IMG/VR virus record: IMGVR_UViG_3300046777_001427
Span: 1 to 47,628 of that record
Length of the DNA stretch: 47,628 nucleotides
From: a virus
Strand: one strand, 5' to 3'
This document shows positions 40,665 to 46,891 of the stretch, one piece after another; within the stretch, counting starts at the first letter, position 1; each line of letters starts with the position of its first letter. Both the position numbers and the translations under genes were made by a program. Under the pieces are notes generated by a model. The model was not told the origin of the DNA. It did not search any database and was given only the letters and a program-made list of their open reading frames with translations.

Positions 40665-41299
40665 TTCCAACCCAAAGCCTCACTAATTGTAGGAAATTGT
40701 TCGATAAAAATTTGCTTACATTCATTGGCAATATCCATATGTTCTTTTTGAGTTCCATTTGCTGATCGCAAATCTATGTAGTGAATCCATGATCTGGCAG
40801 TACCACTTACATAGAGTCTAGTAGGAGTTGCTAGTGGTAATACAAATCTTGCACATTCTTTAGCAACTCCATCTGCTATCATTCCATCGTATAATGCTTT
40901 TGCTTTGGCAAAATGTTCACGAATTTTTGTATTCCATTTTACTATTATCTCATGATCAATGTCATCAATACTATTTTGTCTATTTTTAGTATCTTGTCGC
41001 CTTAATTCAAACAGCGGTATGTCATCGGCTAATAGTGTTGTATCAGCATAGCGTTGACTAAATTCTTGGAATGTAAAACTCCTGTGACGAAGAATTTGAG
41101 TAGCAAGTCCTCTTGTGGTATTGATTTCAACTGTCATAAACCCATGTTCAAAAATACTCCAATGTTGATGATCTATACAATACTTTAGTAACTTAGCATA
41201 GTTATCGTTATCTTGCCCTTTTGGATTTGATACCCTAGCACAATATGCCATTAGTTTTTCTGCGTCTGGTGTGACACTTATTAATTTAACTTGATGCAT
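40661..41299 (-). CDS. thyX: FAD-dependent thymidylate synthase ThyX
   Basis: The 212-residue protein has the ThyX signature RHRSFTFQEFSQRYAD (residues ~76-91, RHRxxSxxxxSxR type with Thr/Phe changes), preceded by EHGFMTVEINTTRGLATQIL, and a later ARFVLPLATPTRLYVSGTARSWIHYIDLR. It methylates dUMP to dTMP using CH2-THF and NADPH. Together with the dCMP deaminase and dUTPase it forms a dTMP supply line. It overlaps the small gene upstream by 14 bp. Confidence 0.95.
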   Translation of the reverse strand: MHQVKLISVTPDAEKLMAYCARVSNPKGQDNDNYAKLLKYCIDHQHWSIFEHGFMTVEINTTRGLATQILRHRSFTFQEFSQRYADTTLLADDIPLFELRRQDTKNRQNSIDDIDHEIIVKWNTKIREHFAKAKALYDGMIADGVAKECARFVLPLATPTRLYVSGTARSWIHYIDLRSANGTQKEHMDIANECKQIFIEQFPTISEALGWK

Positions 41300-41516
41300 T
41301 TAATCTTTCCTTGTATTGTTCTTGATACTCTACCCATCGATTATCCGTATGATGGTTAAATATCGCTCTAGCCAATTTGCTAACGCTTGGAGCAACGCCA
41401 CTACCATTAATACTATTATCACTAGATTTTGCCCAATAATACTGATTATCAGTTTTATCTTTGATAGTTTCATAACCAAGACTTTTAGCCCAAGATCTTA
41501 TTTGTGTCCAAGTCAT
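41286..41516 (-). CDS. Small hypothetical protein
   Basis: A 76-residue protein (MTWTQIRSWAKSLGYETIKD, QYYWAKSSDNSINGSG, VSKLARAIFNHHTDNRWVEYQ). The N-terminal WTQIRSWAK..GY segment looks like a short helical DNA-binding unit, but no family is assigned. It overlaps the neighbours on both sides by 4 and 14 bp. Confidence 0.5.
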   Translation of the reverse strand: MTWTQIRSWAKSLGYETIKDKTDNQYYWAKSSDNSINGSGVAPSVSKLARAIFNHHTDNRWVEYQEQYKERLNASS

Positions 41517-41866
41517 TTTTGTAATTGGTCCTCAGACCTAGCCTTTTGTTTGTGAGAATAACCGTTAGAAAATCCTGCCATAAATGCAGATTTTAATGTT
41601 GAAATATCATCAGAATCAATGTTATTATTGATATACCAATCTATGAACATCTTGTCTTCATCGCATAATTCTGGACCGCATAGTTCATTATACCTGTATT
41701 CTCTAGTATTAAACATACTATCTACACACATGAAATATAAATCATCTTTTACATGTGGGTTTTCAAAATTCTGCCGCCAACCTTTAATAACGACGGGTTC
41801 TCCAATATGAGTGTATATTGTAGTTCCTAGGTTGTAAGTTAATCTCAATGCCTCTTTAAATATCAT
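41513..41866 (-). CDS. Hypothetical protein
   Basis: The 117-residue protein starts MIFKEALRLTYNLGTTIYTHIGEPVVIKGWRQN and continues YFMCVDSMFNTREYRYNELCGPELCDEDKMF, IDSDDISTLKSAFMAGFSNGYSH. The first half may be a small beta-barrel-like domain, and the second is helical. ATGA overlaps place it between the glycosyltransferase and the next small gene. No family recognised. Confidence 0.5.
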   Translation of the reverse strand: MIFKEALRLTYNLGTTIYTHIGEPVVIKGWRQNFENPHVKDDLYFMCVDSMFNTREYRYNELCGPELCDEDKMFIDWYINNNIDSDDISTLKSAFMAGFSNGYSHKQKARSEDQLQK

Positions 41867-42498
41867 AGATTTTCCTGTTCAACAATTGCGTAGTATTCTG
41901 GAGTAAAGCACCCTTTTCTCATAGCCTCACTATACCATGCGGGACTCTGTTTGTCAAACAATATAGTATGATTGGTAGTATTTAATCTTTTGCTACCCTG
42001 CATTTCAAATTCCCAAGGAGTTTCATTTCCATTTTTTATAAGACATGATTTAAAAAAATTTACATTCCATATTGAAGCCTGCATTGATATAGTATATAAG
42101 CTATTTTGATATAATCTGTATATATTGTCAATAACATGTGATTTACTGTAGTACTGACTATCTTCGTGTATTCCAAGTCTGTCAACTCCGGTATCCATCA
42201 ATAGTTGATAGAATTCAAACTTTGATTTATTGATAGTTTTTCTTAGAAAATAGTCATCTTGCATCCATAACACATACTTGGTATCGACTCTATCCAAAGC
42301 ATACTTTAGACAATCAGAGTATGAGACTTTTCCCGGTAATATTGATCTAAATCCATAGTCATTGAATTCTTTTGTTTCAGATAAGAAATATTTTTGTATA
42401 TTTATGCTTTTGTCCCAATATTTGTCAAATAATGTACCAAATTTGTTCCATAAATGAGAATATTTGTCGCAAGTTCCAACTAATAATGTGATATTCAT
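41863..42498 (-). CDS. Glycosyltransferase-like protein (GT-A type)
   Basis: The 211-residue protein starts NITLLVGTCDKYSHLWNKFGTLF and has KYVLWMQDDYFLRK near 92-105 with a DxD-like DDYF metal site, then RLGIHEDSQYYS, and a late ETPWEFEMQGSKR that resembles acceptor-site residues of small GT-A sugar transferases in phages. The donor and acceptor are unknown. It is the fourth sugar transferase of the window. Its start codon is about 60 bp from the plus-strand gene, with which it shares a divergent promoter region. Confidence 0.7.
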   Translation of the reverse strand: MNITLLVGTCDKYSHLWNKFGTLFDKYWDKSINIQKYFLSETKEFNDYGFRSILPGKVSYSDCLKYALDRVDTKYVLWMQDDYFLRKTINKSKFEFYQLLMDTGVDRLGIHEDSQYYSKSHVIDNIYRLYQNSLYTISMQASIWNVNFFKSCLIKNGNETPWEFEMQGSKRLNTTNHTILFDKQSPAWYSEAMRKGCFTPEYYAIVEQENL

Positions 42499-42504
42499 GA
42501 TAAT

Positions 42505-42517
42505 TTTTGTGTATAAT
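42505..42517 (+). promoter_or_regulatory. Promoter-like TGTGTATAAT for the plus-strand gene
   Basis: TTTTTGTGTATAAT contains a perfect TATAAT -10 (42512-42517) with a TG element just upstream, about 40 bp before the ATG at 42559. No TTGAC -35 box is present. A GTGTATA string also precedes the genes at 30.1, 44.06 and 45.8 kb. Confidence 0.5.
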
Positions 42518-42558
42518 GTATTGAGTACTCAACCTCAGAATCTTATAAGGAGAAATTT

Positions 42559-42927
42559 ATGGCTTGGTCACCAACACAATCTGGTAATATGTTTCCCGGT
42601 AGAAGCGTGTTTTTTCCCGGTATGATCGCTGGATCTTCTACTGTAACTGGAAGTAGCGGCGTATTCATCCCATTTTCCGCATTAGAAAGTTATAACATAG
42701 GTAACAGCGGTGAAGTTGGCGAACTAGTATATTCAATAGTAGATAAGTTTGTCACCGGTTTAAACAATCTATCTGGTGTTGCTACTGCTACAGAAGATTT
42801 ACCATCAAAGTTTTCTGCTTCACGGCAAACATCTTTAACTTCAGATACAACTGCAACAAAGACATTTGGGCTTACTTTTGGTCTAAATGTTTCAAGTGCT
42901 AAATACGATCTACAAAGCGAAACATGA
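42559..42927 (+). CDS. Putative virion structural protein (only plus-strand gene)
   Basis: The 122-residue protein (MAWSPTQSGNMFPGRSVFFPGMIAGSST, GVFIPFSALESYNIGNSGEVGELVYSIVDKFVTGL, then KTFGLTFGLNVSS) is Gly-, Ser- and Thr-rich. Its N-terminal WSPTQSG and IPFSALESY... pattern is, from memory, like conserved head- or tail-associated phage proteins. It is preceded by TAAGGAG and followed by a hairpin terminator, so it is a stand-alone unit that could be strongly expressed. Function is inferred from composition and layout. Confidence 0.6.
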   Translation: MAWSPTQSGNMFPGRSVFFPGMIAGSSTVTGSSGVFIPFSALESYNIGNSGEVGELVYSIVDKFVTGLNNLSGVATATEDLPSKFSASRQTSLTSDTTATKTFGLTFGLNVSSAKYDLQSET

Positions 42928-42971
42928 TGGACAGAGTTTGATAGAAAAATATACGTATGTTTGGTGAAGGG

Positions 42972-42991
42972 AGCAGGCTTTTTAGTCTGCT
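42972..42991 (+). terminator. Hairpin terminator for plus-strand gene
   Basis: AGCAGGC and GTCTGCT form a 7-bp stem (one G-T pair) with loop TTTTTA, followed by the pyrimidine run TTCTTCTTTTTC. It overlaps the last codons of the convergent protease gene. Confidence 0.6.
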
Positions 42992-43749
42992 TTCTTCTTT
43001 TTCATATTCTCTTTTATCCATTCTACAAACTTGCTTACTCTCGTATGTCCACCATCATCATTATACGTTGAGTTGGGCTTCTTGTCAATGGCTGTAACGC
43101 AAGAATTTATACCAGCCAGCCTGTTATCAATAAACAATCCTCCACCGCTATCACCGCTTCCAATCAAAAATTCTAGCTCTGTTTTATCTGATACAGACGG
43201 TGTGCATATCAATAAATCATTTTCTATTCTATCTATTTTGTTGAATCCCGCTCTTCTTTTTCCGTCACCACCCTTTATTCCAGTTATAAATGTGCCGGTT
43301 TGTCCATATCCAGAAATAGAGCATATTCTTCCTAGCTCTTGATCTTGAACATATAATTCTGGATAAGATTCAATGCCTATATCAGACTTAATGTAACACA
43401 GTGCTATATCGGAAAATCCAAATCGTTTTTCTTCAAAATTTTCATGACATATTATTTCTTCAATCAGTATAGCTTTTTTCTTGTTTTCATCATATAAAAA
43501 TGCAAATCTTGCACCGTCCACAACGTGTGCTGCCGTTAAAGCCCAATGAGGATCTATTACTACGGCAGAGGCAGAGAATGTTTGTTTAGTTTTTTCATAT
43601 GATCCCATTATTTCTAGAACGCAATCAAATTTCTTACCATATTCAACGTATTTTTCATCTGGAGTGTTTGGATCTATAGTTCCAGATATAGCACTATTTC
43701 CCAAAAATAAAAGAAAAGAAAGTAGTAGATTTTTGAGTAAAGTTTTCAT
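42982..43749 (-). CDS. Exported trypsin-like serine protease C
   Basis: About 255 residues from ATG 43749. It starts with a signal peptide (MKTLLKNLLLSFLLFLGNSAISG), then has a chymotrypsin-fold domain: WALTAAHVVDGARF (His, ~57-70), FSDIALCYIKSDI (Asp) and IGSGDSGGGLFIDNRLAG (Ser). The triad is intact, and VSKFVEWIKENM at the end matches the C-terminal helix of trypsins. It is a different subfamily from the two virion-block proteases and probably acts in the periplasm or outside. The start codon lies inside the HNH gene, a 56-bp overlap. Confidence 0.85.
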   Translation of the reverse strand: MKTLLKNLLLSFLLFLGNSAISGTIDPNTPDEKYVEYGKKFDCVLEIMGSYEKTKQTFSASAVVIDPHWALTAAHVVDGARFAFLYDENKKKAILIEEIICHENFEEKRFGFSDIALCYIKSDIGIESYPELYVQDQELGRICSISGYGQTGTFITGIKGGDGKRRAGFNKIDRIENDLLICTPSVSDKTELEFLIGSGDSGGGLFIDNRLAGINSCVTAIDKKPNSTYNDDGGHTRVSKFVEWIKENMKKKKAD

Positions 43750-44059
43750 TGTATGGCCTATTTTTGATTTTGGATGAAAGAAATTTAGAATCTTCCACAA
43801 CGTTTTCATTCCAGCTTTTATAGTCCATCAAATGACCAAGTAGTAAATGACAATTTTTAGAGCATAATGTAATTAAATTATTAGGATCCAGTTCTTTTTC
43901 TGGATTATTATGATAAGGTATTATGTGATGAACTTCCAGATCGTCTTTTCTTCCACAAGCCTGACAAACTGGCTGATGCTTCAAATGTTCTTTTCTTGCG
44001 CTTGACCACTTGGGTGATCTAGAATAGTCAGATATTTTTCTTTTTAGCCAATTTAGCAT
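43694..44059 (-). CDS. HNH endonuclease
   Basis: About 121 residues from ATG 44059 (MLNWLKRKISDYSRSPKW), which has GGAG upstream. It has the classic small HNH layout: KHQPVCQACGRKDDLEVHHIIPYH (CxxC and HH), PNNLITLCSKNCHLLLGH (N...LC..CH). It is similar to phage HNH nucleases that act in terminase reactions or as homing endonucleases. It overlaps the start of the protease gene and follows a terminator. Unlike the HNH gene in the dnaE locus it does not split a known gene. Confidence 0.85.
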   Translation of the reverse strand: MLNWLKRKISDYSRSPKWSSARKEHLKHQPVCQACGRKDDLEVHHIIPYHNNPEKELDPNNLITLCSKNCHLLLGHLMDYKSWNENVVEDSKFLSSKIKNRPYNENFTQKSTTFFSFIFGK

Positions 44060-44096
44060 ATTTTCTCCTAAAAGCCCAATATAGTATACACTAAAT

Positions 44097-44124
44097 AAAA
44101 AAGGGGCAGCTTTCGCCACCCCTT
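44097..44124 (-). terminator. Rho-independent terminator after Ig-like gene
   Basis: AAGGGGTGGC and GCTGCCCCTT pair around GAAA with a G-T pair and are followed on the minus strand by TTTTTTATTTAG. It lies about 30 bp past the stop of the 44.2-44.4 kb gene and ends the right-hand transcript. Confidence 0.9.
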
Positions 44125-44152
44125 AGTCTTGATCAACTTAGTTAACTATTGT

Positions 44153-44446
44153 TCACTCTTCGCGAACAAAGGCAACTCCAAGTTCTCCCGGCTGCGATGG
44201 GGGAACAGTATCAACCGCAGTAAACTCGACTGTGGCTGGCGAACTTACATTGCCAGCATCGTCAACGTCAACTAGGGTTAAAACAACCTTATCATTGTCT
44301 GAAAATGATAGTTCACCAAAACTTGTAGTTTCTGGTGGATATGGTGATGTTGAACGAACTTCACCATTAACAGTTACTGAAAGTCTACGTTCTGCAACGT
44401 CCTTCTCAACAACTGGACCGGCGGTCACATTATAAACTAGTGCCAT
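44153..44446 (-). CDS. Ig-like/fibronectin-type beta-sandwich protein (putative virion decoration)
   Basis: A 97-residue protein from ATG 44446 (MALVYNVTAGPVVEKDV), preceded by an AGAGAGGA Shine-Dalgarno. The strand pattern VAERRLSVTVNGE, DKVVLTLVDVDDAGNVSSPATVEFTAVD, and PPSQPGELGVAF is that of an immunoglobulin-like or fibronectin type III domain, as found on phage heads and tails where they bind surfaces. The gene is alone between a small leader and a strong terminator, so it may be highly expressed. A longer frame to 44569 lacks a convincing start. Confidence 0.62.
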   Translation of the reverse strand: MALVYNVTAGPVVEKDVAERRLSVTVNGEVRSTSPYPPETTSFGELSFSDNDKVVLTLVDVDDAGNVSSPATVEFTAVDTVPPSQPGELGVAFVREE

Positions 44447-44574
44447 AAAAGATTCCTCTCTGTATAAAAAATCACACTTAAATGCTGTGGGATGGATACT
44501 ACGCATATCCATCTTTCGCAAAACTTTTAAATATCTGTTGAATAGTCTATCATTTAGCCATAAAAACATAAAAT

Positions 44575-44745
44575 TTACTCTACTTTGTCTCTCATATCAT
44601 GCAACTCTTTCATTATTATACTCAGCTTCTGGTCTTTTATACTGTCGTTTTTGTTAATTTGACTAATCATGTCAACATATAGTAAATTTGCAGATAAAGA
44701 TGATACTAATAACGATAAGAATAATGCTATGAAAGTATATTTCAT
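44575..44745 (-). CDS. Small membrane or exported peptide
   Basis: A 56-residue protein (MKYTFIALFLSLLVSSLSANLLYVDM...) with AAGGAGTT before the ATG. The first 24 residues form a signal peptide or membrane anchor; the remainder is a charged helix (INKNDSIKDQKLSIIMKELHDMRDK). No family recognised. Confidence 0.45.
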   Translation of the reverse strand: MKYTFIALFLSLLVSSLSANLLYVDMISQINKNDSIKDQKLSIIMKELHDMRDKVE

Positions 44746-44780
44746 GTATGAACTCCTTAAGGTGGGAAAAATTAGGTAGG

Positions 44781-44969
44781 CTACCATTTTATACACGCAC
44801 CGGGAGGCTTATCACTTTCTAATATTGCTCGTCTTTCTTCTCGTAATCCAGCTATTTCTTTACGTTGAACTTTGATTTCTAATTTCAATGAGTCTACTAC
44901 ATTCTTAAGAGTTTCTATCTCTTTATGAAGACTATTTATGTAATCATCTATATCTGTTGATATTTGCAT
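44781..44969 (-). CDS. Small coiled-coil protein
   Basis: A 62-residue protein (DIDDYINSLHKEIETLKNVVDSLKLEIKVQRKEIAGLREERRAIL), almost entirely one coiled coil with heptad spacing, ending KPPGACIKW. The start lies 9 bp past the tRNA-Ser end, and no clear Shine-Dalgarno is present, so translation is less certain. Function unknown. Confidence 0.4.
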   Translation of the reverse strand: MQISTDIDDYINSLHKEIETLKNVVDSLKLEIKVQRKEIAGLREERRAILESDKPPGACIKW

Positions 44970-44978
44970 ATATATTAC

Positions 44979-45064
44979 GGAGCAAATAGGATTCGAACCT
45001 ATGGACCAAATTAATGATCGTCGGTTTAGTAAACCGGTGCATTAGACCGCTCTGCCATTGCTCC
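44979..45064 (-). tRNA. tRNA-Ser (anticodon ACU)
   Basis: The 86-nt minus-strand sequence folds as a class II tRNA: acceptor GGAGCAA/TTGCTCC, T-arm ATAGG-TTCGAAT-CCTAT, and a long variable arm. The anticodon arm CCGGT-TTACTAA-ACCGA gives anticodon ACU (reads AGU). The discriminator is G, as in serine tRNAs. No CCA is encoded. The top pair of the anticodon stem would be a C-A mismatch. A34 in a bacterial tRNA-Ser is unusual. The gene lies 19 bp after the tmRNA gene, so the two are probably processed from one transcript. Confidence 0.85.
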
Positions 45065-45083
45065 AAAGTTTAGCATTGTTAAG

Positions 45084-45434
45084 TGGAGGCGGCGAGAGTC
45101 GAACTCGCGTCCAGAATAATTTCAATATAAACCTCTACATCCTTAGTTAATTGTTATCGTACAGTTAACAAAACTAACAGAATTATCTGTGTCAGATTGA
45201 GTACAATCATCATTCCTATTTATGTTTGGTAGGACTACCATATCCGATTATCGGAGTCAGCATGATTGGGCAATACGGTTCATGCACCGCACTCTTACCT
45301 AACTAGGTCAGGCAGCGAGAGCGAGAGTCGAAACTTCGCCAATTAACATTTCAATCGACTTTTATACTGGCCGGTCGATTAACCAGTGGATGCCATCTAT
45401 ATTTACGTTTACCTGTCGAAACCTTTACGCCCCC
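45084..45434 (-). ncRNA. ssrA: tmRNA (ssrA), tag GEVSTLALAA
   Basis: The 351-nt minus-strand RNA begins GGGGGCG...GGTTTCGACAGG, the conserved tmRNA 5' end, and ends GCGAG-TTCGACT-CTCGC (T-arm) plus CGCCTCC. The acceptor stem pairs GGGGGCG with CGCCUCC, with G3-U70, the alanyl-tRNA synthetase identity pair. The tag frame runs from GGC (45340) to TGA (45308), giving G-E-V-S-T-L-A-L-A-A, ending in the usual ALAA degron. No CCA is encoded. It rescues stalled ribosomes by trans-translation. The 5' end directly abuts the thioredoxin stop codon, so it must be cut out of a longer transcript. Confidence 0.93.
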
Positions 45435-45776
45435 TTATTTTAGGAAGTTTGTTAAATCATTTGGTCCTTGATAACCAATCTTTCTTCGTAATTCTTTTCC
45501 GCCCTCGTAAATCACAAAAGCGGGGATCGTCTTTATATTGTACCCATCAACTATGTCTTTGTCAACATCAAAATCTACGTCTACGATGGTATAATTTTTC
45601 ACAATCTCTGACAATTGTGGATCATTTTTCATATTATTTTTAGCTATTTGACAGTACTTGCACCAATCCGCTGAAAATATAATTAGTACTTTTTCGTTAG
45701 TATTGTCAAAAGCAAAAACCGATGCGATAGATATCAAACATGAAATCAAAAGGATAGAAACTAGTGTATTTCTCAT
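45435..45776 (-). CDS. Exported thioredoxin-like protein
   Basis: About 113 residues from ATG 45776, after GGAGGG. A signal peptide (MRNTLVSILLISCLISIASVFA) is followed by a thioredoxin domain: VLIIFSADWCKYCQIAKNNM with active site WCKYC near 40-44, and IKTIPAFVIYEGGKELRRKIGYQG with the cis-Pro motif. It would act in the periplasm, for disulfide reduction or exchange. The stop codon directly precedes the tmRNA 5' end. Confidence 0.85.
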   Translation of the reverse strand: MRNTLVSILLISCLISIASVFAFDNTNEKVLIIFSADWCKYCQIAKNNMKNDPQLSEIVKNYTIVDVDFDVDKDIVDGYNIKTIPAFVIYEGGKELRRKIGYQGPNDLTNFLK

Positions 45777-45839
45777 GCTAAAACCCTCCAAATGGCTAAT
45801 AATATATTCTACCTTGAATATATATACACTTTTATTATA

Positions 45840-46016
45840 TTACATATCTTTCTCAATGAGTTGTTTATTCTGTAAATTGAATAGTTTGGCCATCAAATAG
45901 AATCGTTCATCATCTAAGATGTTTATCTCTTGATTTATTAACTCAATTCTACGCTTGATAGCATCTAAATCATTATCATTTAGATAATCTATAAGTTGAC
46001 TTTCTCTTTTAGTCAT
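45840..46016 (-). CDS. Small coiled-coil protein
   Basis: A 58-residue protein from ATG 46016 (MTKRESQLIDYLNDND), overlapping the stop of a 30-residue membrane peptide (ATGA). The sequence LDAIKRRIELINQEINIL...RFYLMAKLFNLQNKQLIE is one amphipathic coiled coil. Function unknown; pairing with a membrane peptide suggests a membrane-linked complex. Confidence 0.5.
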   Translation of the reverse strand: MTKRESQLIDYLNDNDLDAIKRRIELINQEINILDDERFYLMAKLFNLQNKQLIEKDM

Positions 46017-46105
46017 TTTTTTTCTTTCATACATATTAGAACAGTAAATATGCCACAAAGTATATAAACTAATCCTAAAATCATCCAAACATAAAACTCA
46101 TTCAT
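46013..46105 (-). CDS. 30-residue single-span membrane peptide
   Basis: The minus-strand ATG at 46105 follows AGGA by 8 nt and opens a 30-residue frame: MNEFYVWMILGLVYILCGIF, then TVLICMKEKK and TGA. It is one transmembrane helix with a basic end. The TGA overlaps the next ATG (ATGA), as for most real genes here, which supports translation. Too short for default gene calling. Function unknown. Confidence 0.6.
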   Translation of the reverse strand: MNEFYVWMILGLVYILCGIFTVLICMKEKK

Positions 46106-46194
46106 CTTTATTTTCCTGTTTAAATTATATATGGATATTTATCTTTTTCAGAAAATGTATTAAAGTTCGTGCCAGTATAATACCGAGACTAACC

Positions 46195-46353
46195 TCAAAT
46201 ATTTTGGAAAGACTCAGATATAACATTATGTTTAACTTCCTGCTGATACTGTCTTGGCTTTTTGTAGCCCATAAATACTTGGCTAGTAATAACCCCCATG
46301 CCAGTGATAAGGGTTACTACTATACCTACGATAAATATGGTAAAGTTGCTCAT
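46195..46353 (-). CDS. Small single-span membrane protein
   Basis: A 52-residue protein from ATG 46353 (MSNFTIFIVGIVVTLITGMG), with one transmembrane helix and a basic, Gln-rich tail (YKKPRQYQQEVKHN). The start overlaps the TGA of the next small membrane protein gene upstream. It is one of a run of tiny membrane proteins, perhaps involved in host takeover or superinfection exclusion; this is inference. Confidence 0.5.
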   Translation of the reverse strand: MSNFTIFIVGIVVTLITGMGVITSQVFMGYKKPRQYQQEVKHNVISESFQNI

Positions 46354-46508
46354 TTGAATAAATTTCCTAGAGAAAGGATGCTTGGAACCCACAATCCTAC
46401 GAATAGTGCCTGCTGCCTGTTAAGGTCACTATCTCCTGCAAACCATAGCGTAACACTAAAAACAAAACTAGCAAATGCGGCTACAATAAAATAATTTCGA
46501 CTGTTCAT
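46350..46508 (-). CDS. 52-residue two-span membrane protein
   Basis: The minus-strand frame from ATG 46508 reads MNSRNYFIVAAFASFVFSVT, LWFAGDSDLNRQQALFVGLW, VPSILSLGNLFK and a TGA that overlaps the next ATG. Two hydrophobic helices (residues ~6-23 and ~34-50) are separated by a polar loop. The LWF.G......A.FVGLW.PSIL.LG pattern resembles short inner-membrane proteins seen in several bacteria and phages, from memory. An AGG-containing Shine-Dalgarno (AAAGGAAAGT) lies just upstream. Function unknown. Confidence 0.62.
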   Translation of the reverse strand: MNSRNYFIVAAFASFVFSVTLWFAGDSDLNRQQALFVGLWVPSILSLGNLFK

Positions 46509-46523
46509 AATACTTTCCTTTTA

Positions 46524-46706
46524 TTAAATTTGAAACTCTTTTAGTATTTCTAATATTCGTCGGGCCAACGCAGCACCGCCTACAATTCTTCCATCAGTAT
46601 AGTCTTCGCCATAACCAGCATTACATTCATGCTGCTTTTGACGATCTATTTTTTCATTACATAACTTGATAACTTCAAGTATTCTATCTTTTTGTTTTTG
46701 ATTCAT
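46524..46706 (-). CDS. Small hypothetical protein
   Basis: A 60-residue protein from ATG 46706 (MNQKQKDRILEVIKLCNEKI, HECNAGYGEDYTDGRIVGGAALARRILEIL). It is helical with a GY.EDYTDGR loop. It overlaps the end of the upstream 59-residue gene by about 23 bp. No family recognised. Confidence 0.45.
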   Translation of the reverse strand: MNQKQKDRILEVIKLCNEKIDRQKQHECNAGYGEDYTDGRIVGGAALARRILEILKEFQI

Positions 46707-46863
46707 TGTCTTCAAAGCCTTGATTATATGCTGCTTCTAGCCAACTTTTTATTTGTAACCAGTTGTCCACAGGGTCTTTAGGGCGTTTTACAAGATCATC
46801 GTATATTCTCTCCATTCGTAAAGAGAATCCCTCAGATTCGTTAAGCCACTCATTAAAAGTCAT
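46684..46863 (-). CDS. Small acidic hypothetical protein (59 residues)
   Basis: The minus-strand ATG at 46863 opens MTFNEWLNESEGFSLRMERI, YDDLVKRPKDPVDNWLQIKS, WLEAAYNQGFEDNESKTKR and a TAG. It sits directly behind a strong promoter (46.89-46.92 kb) and AAAAGG, so it is the first gene of its transcript. The W.EAAYNQGFED segment resembles short phage early proteins, from memory. Too short for default calling. Function unknown. Confidence 0.6.
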   Translation of the reverse strand: MTFNEWLNESEGFSLRMERIYDDLVKRPKDPVDNWLQIKSWLEAAYNQGFEDNESKTKR

Positions 46864-46891
46864 GAATCTACCTTTTCAATCTGTACAAACT

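Noticed and set aside
45084-45434. Non-coding gap or CRISPR-like repeat region between thioredoxin and tRNA
   Set aside because: The sequence has all the landmarks of tmRNA and no direct repeats with spacers.
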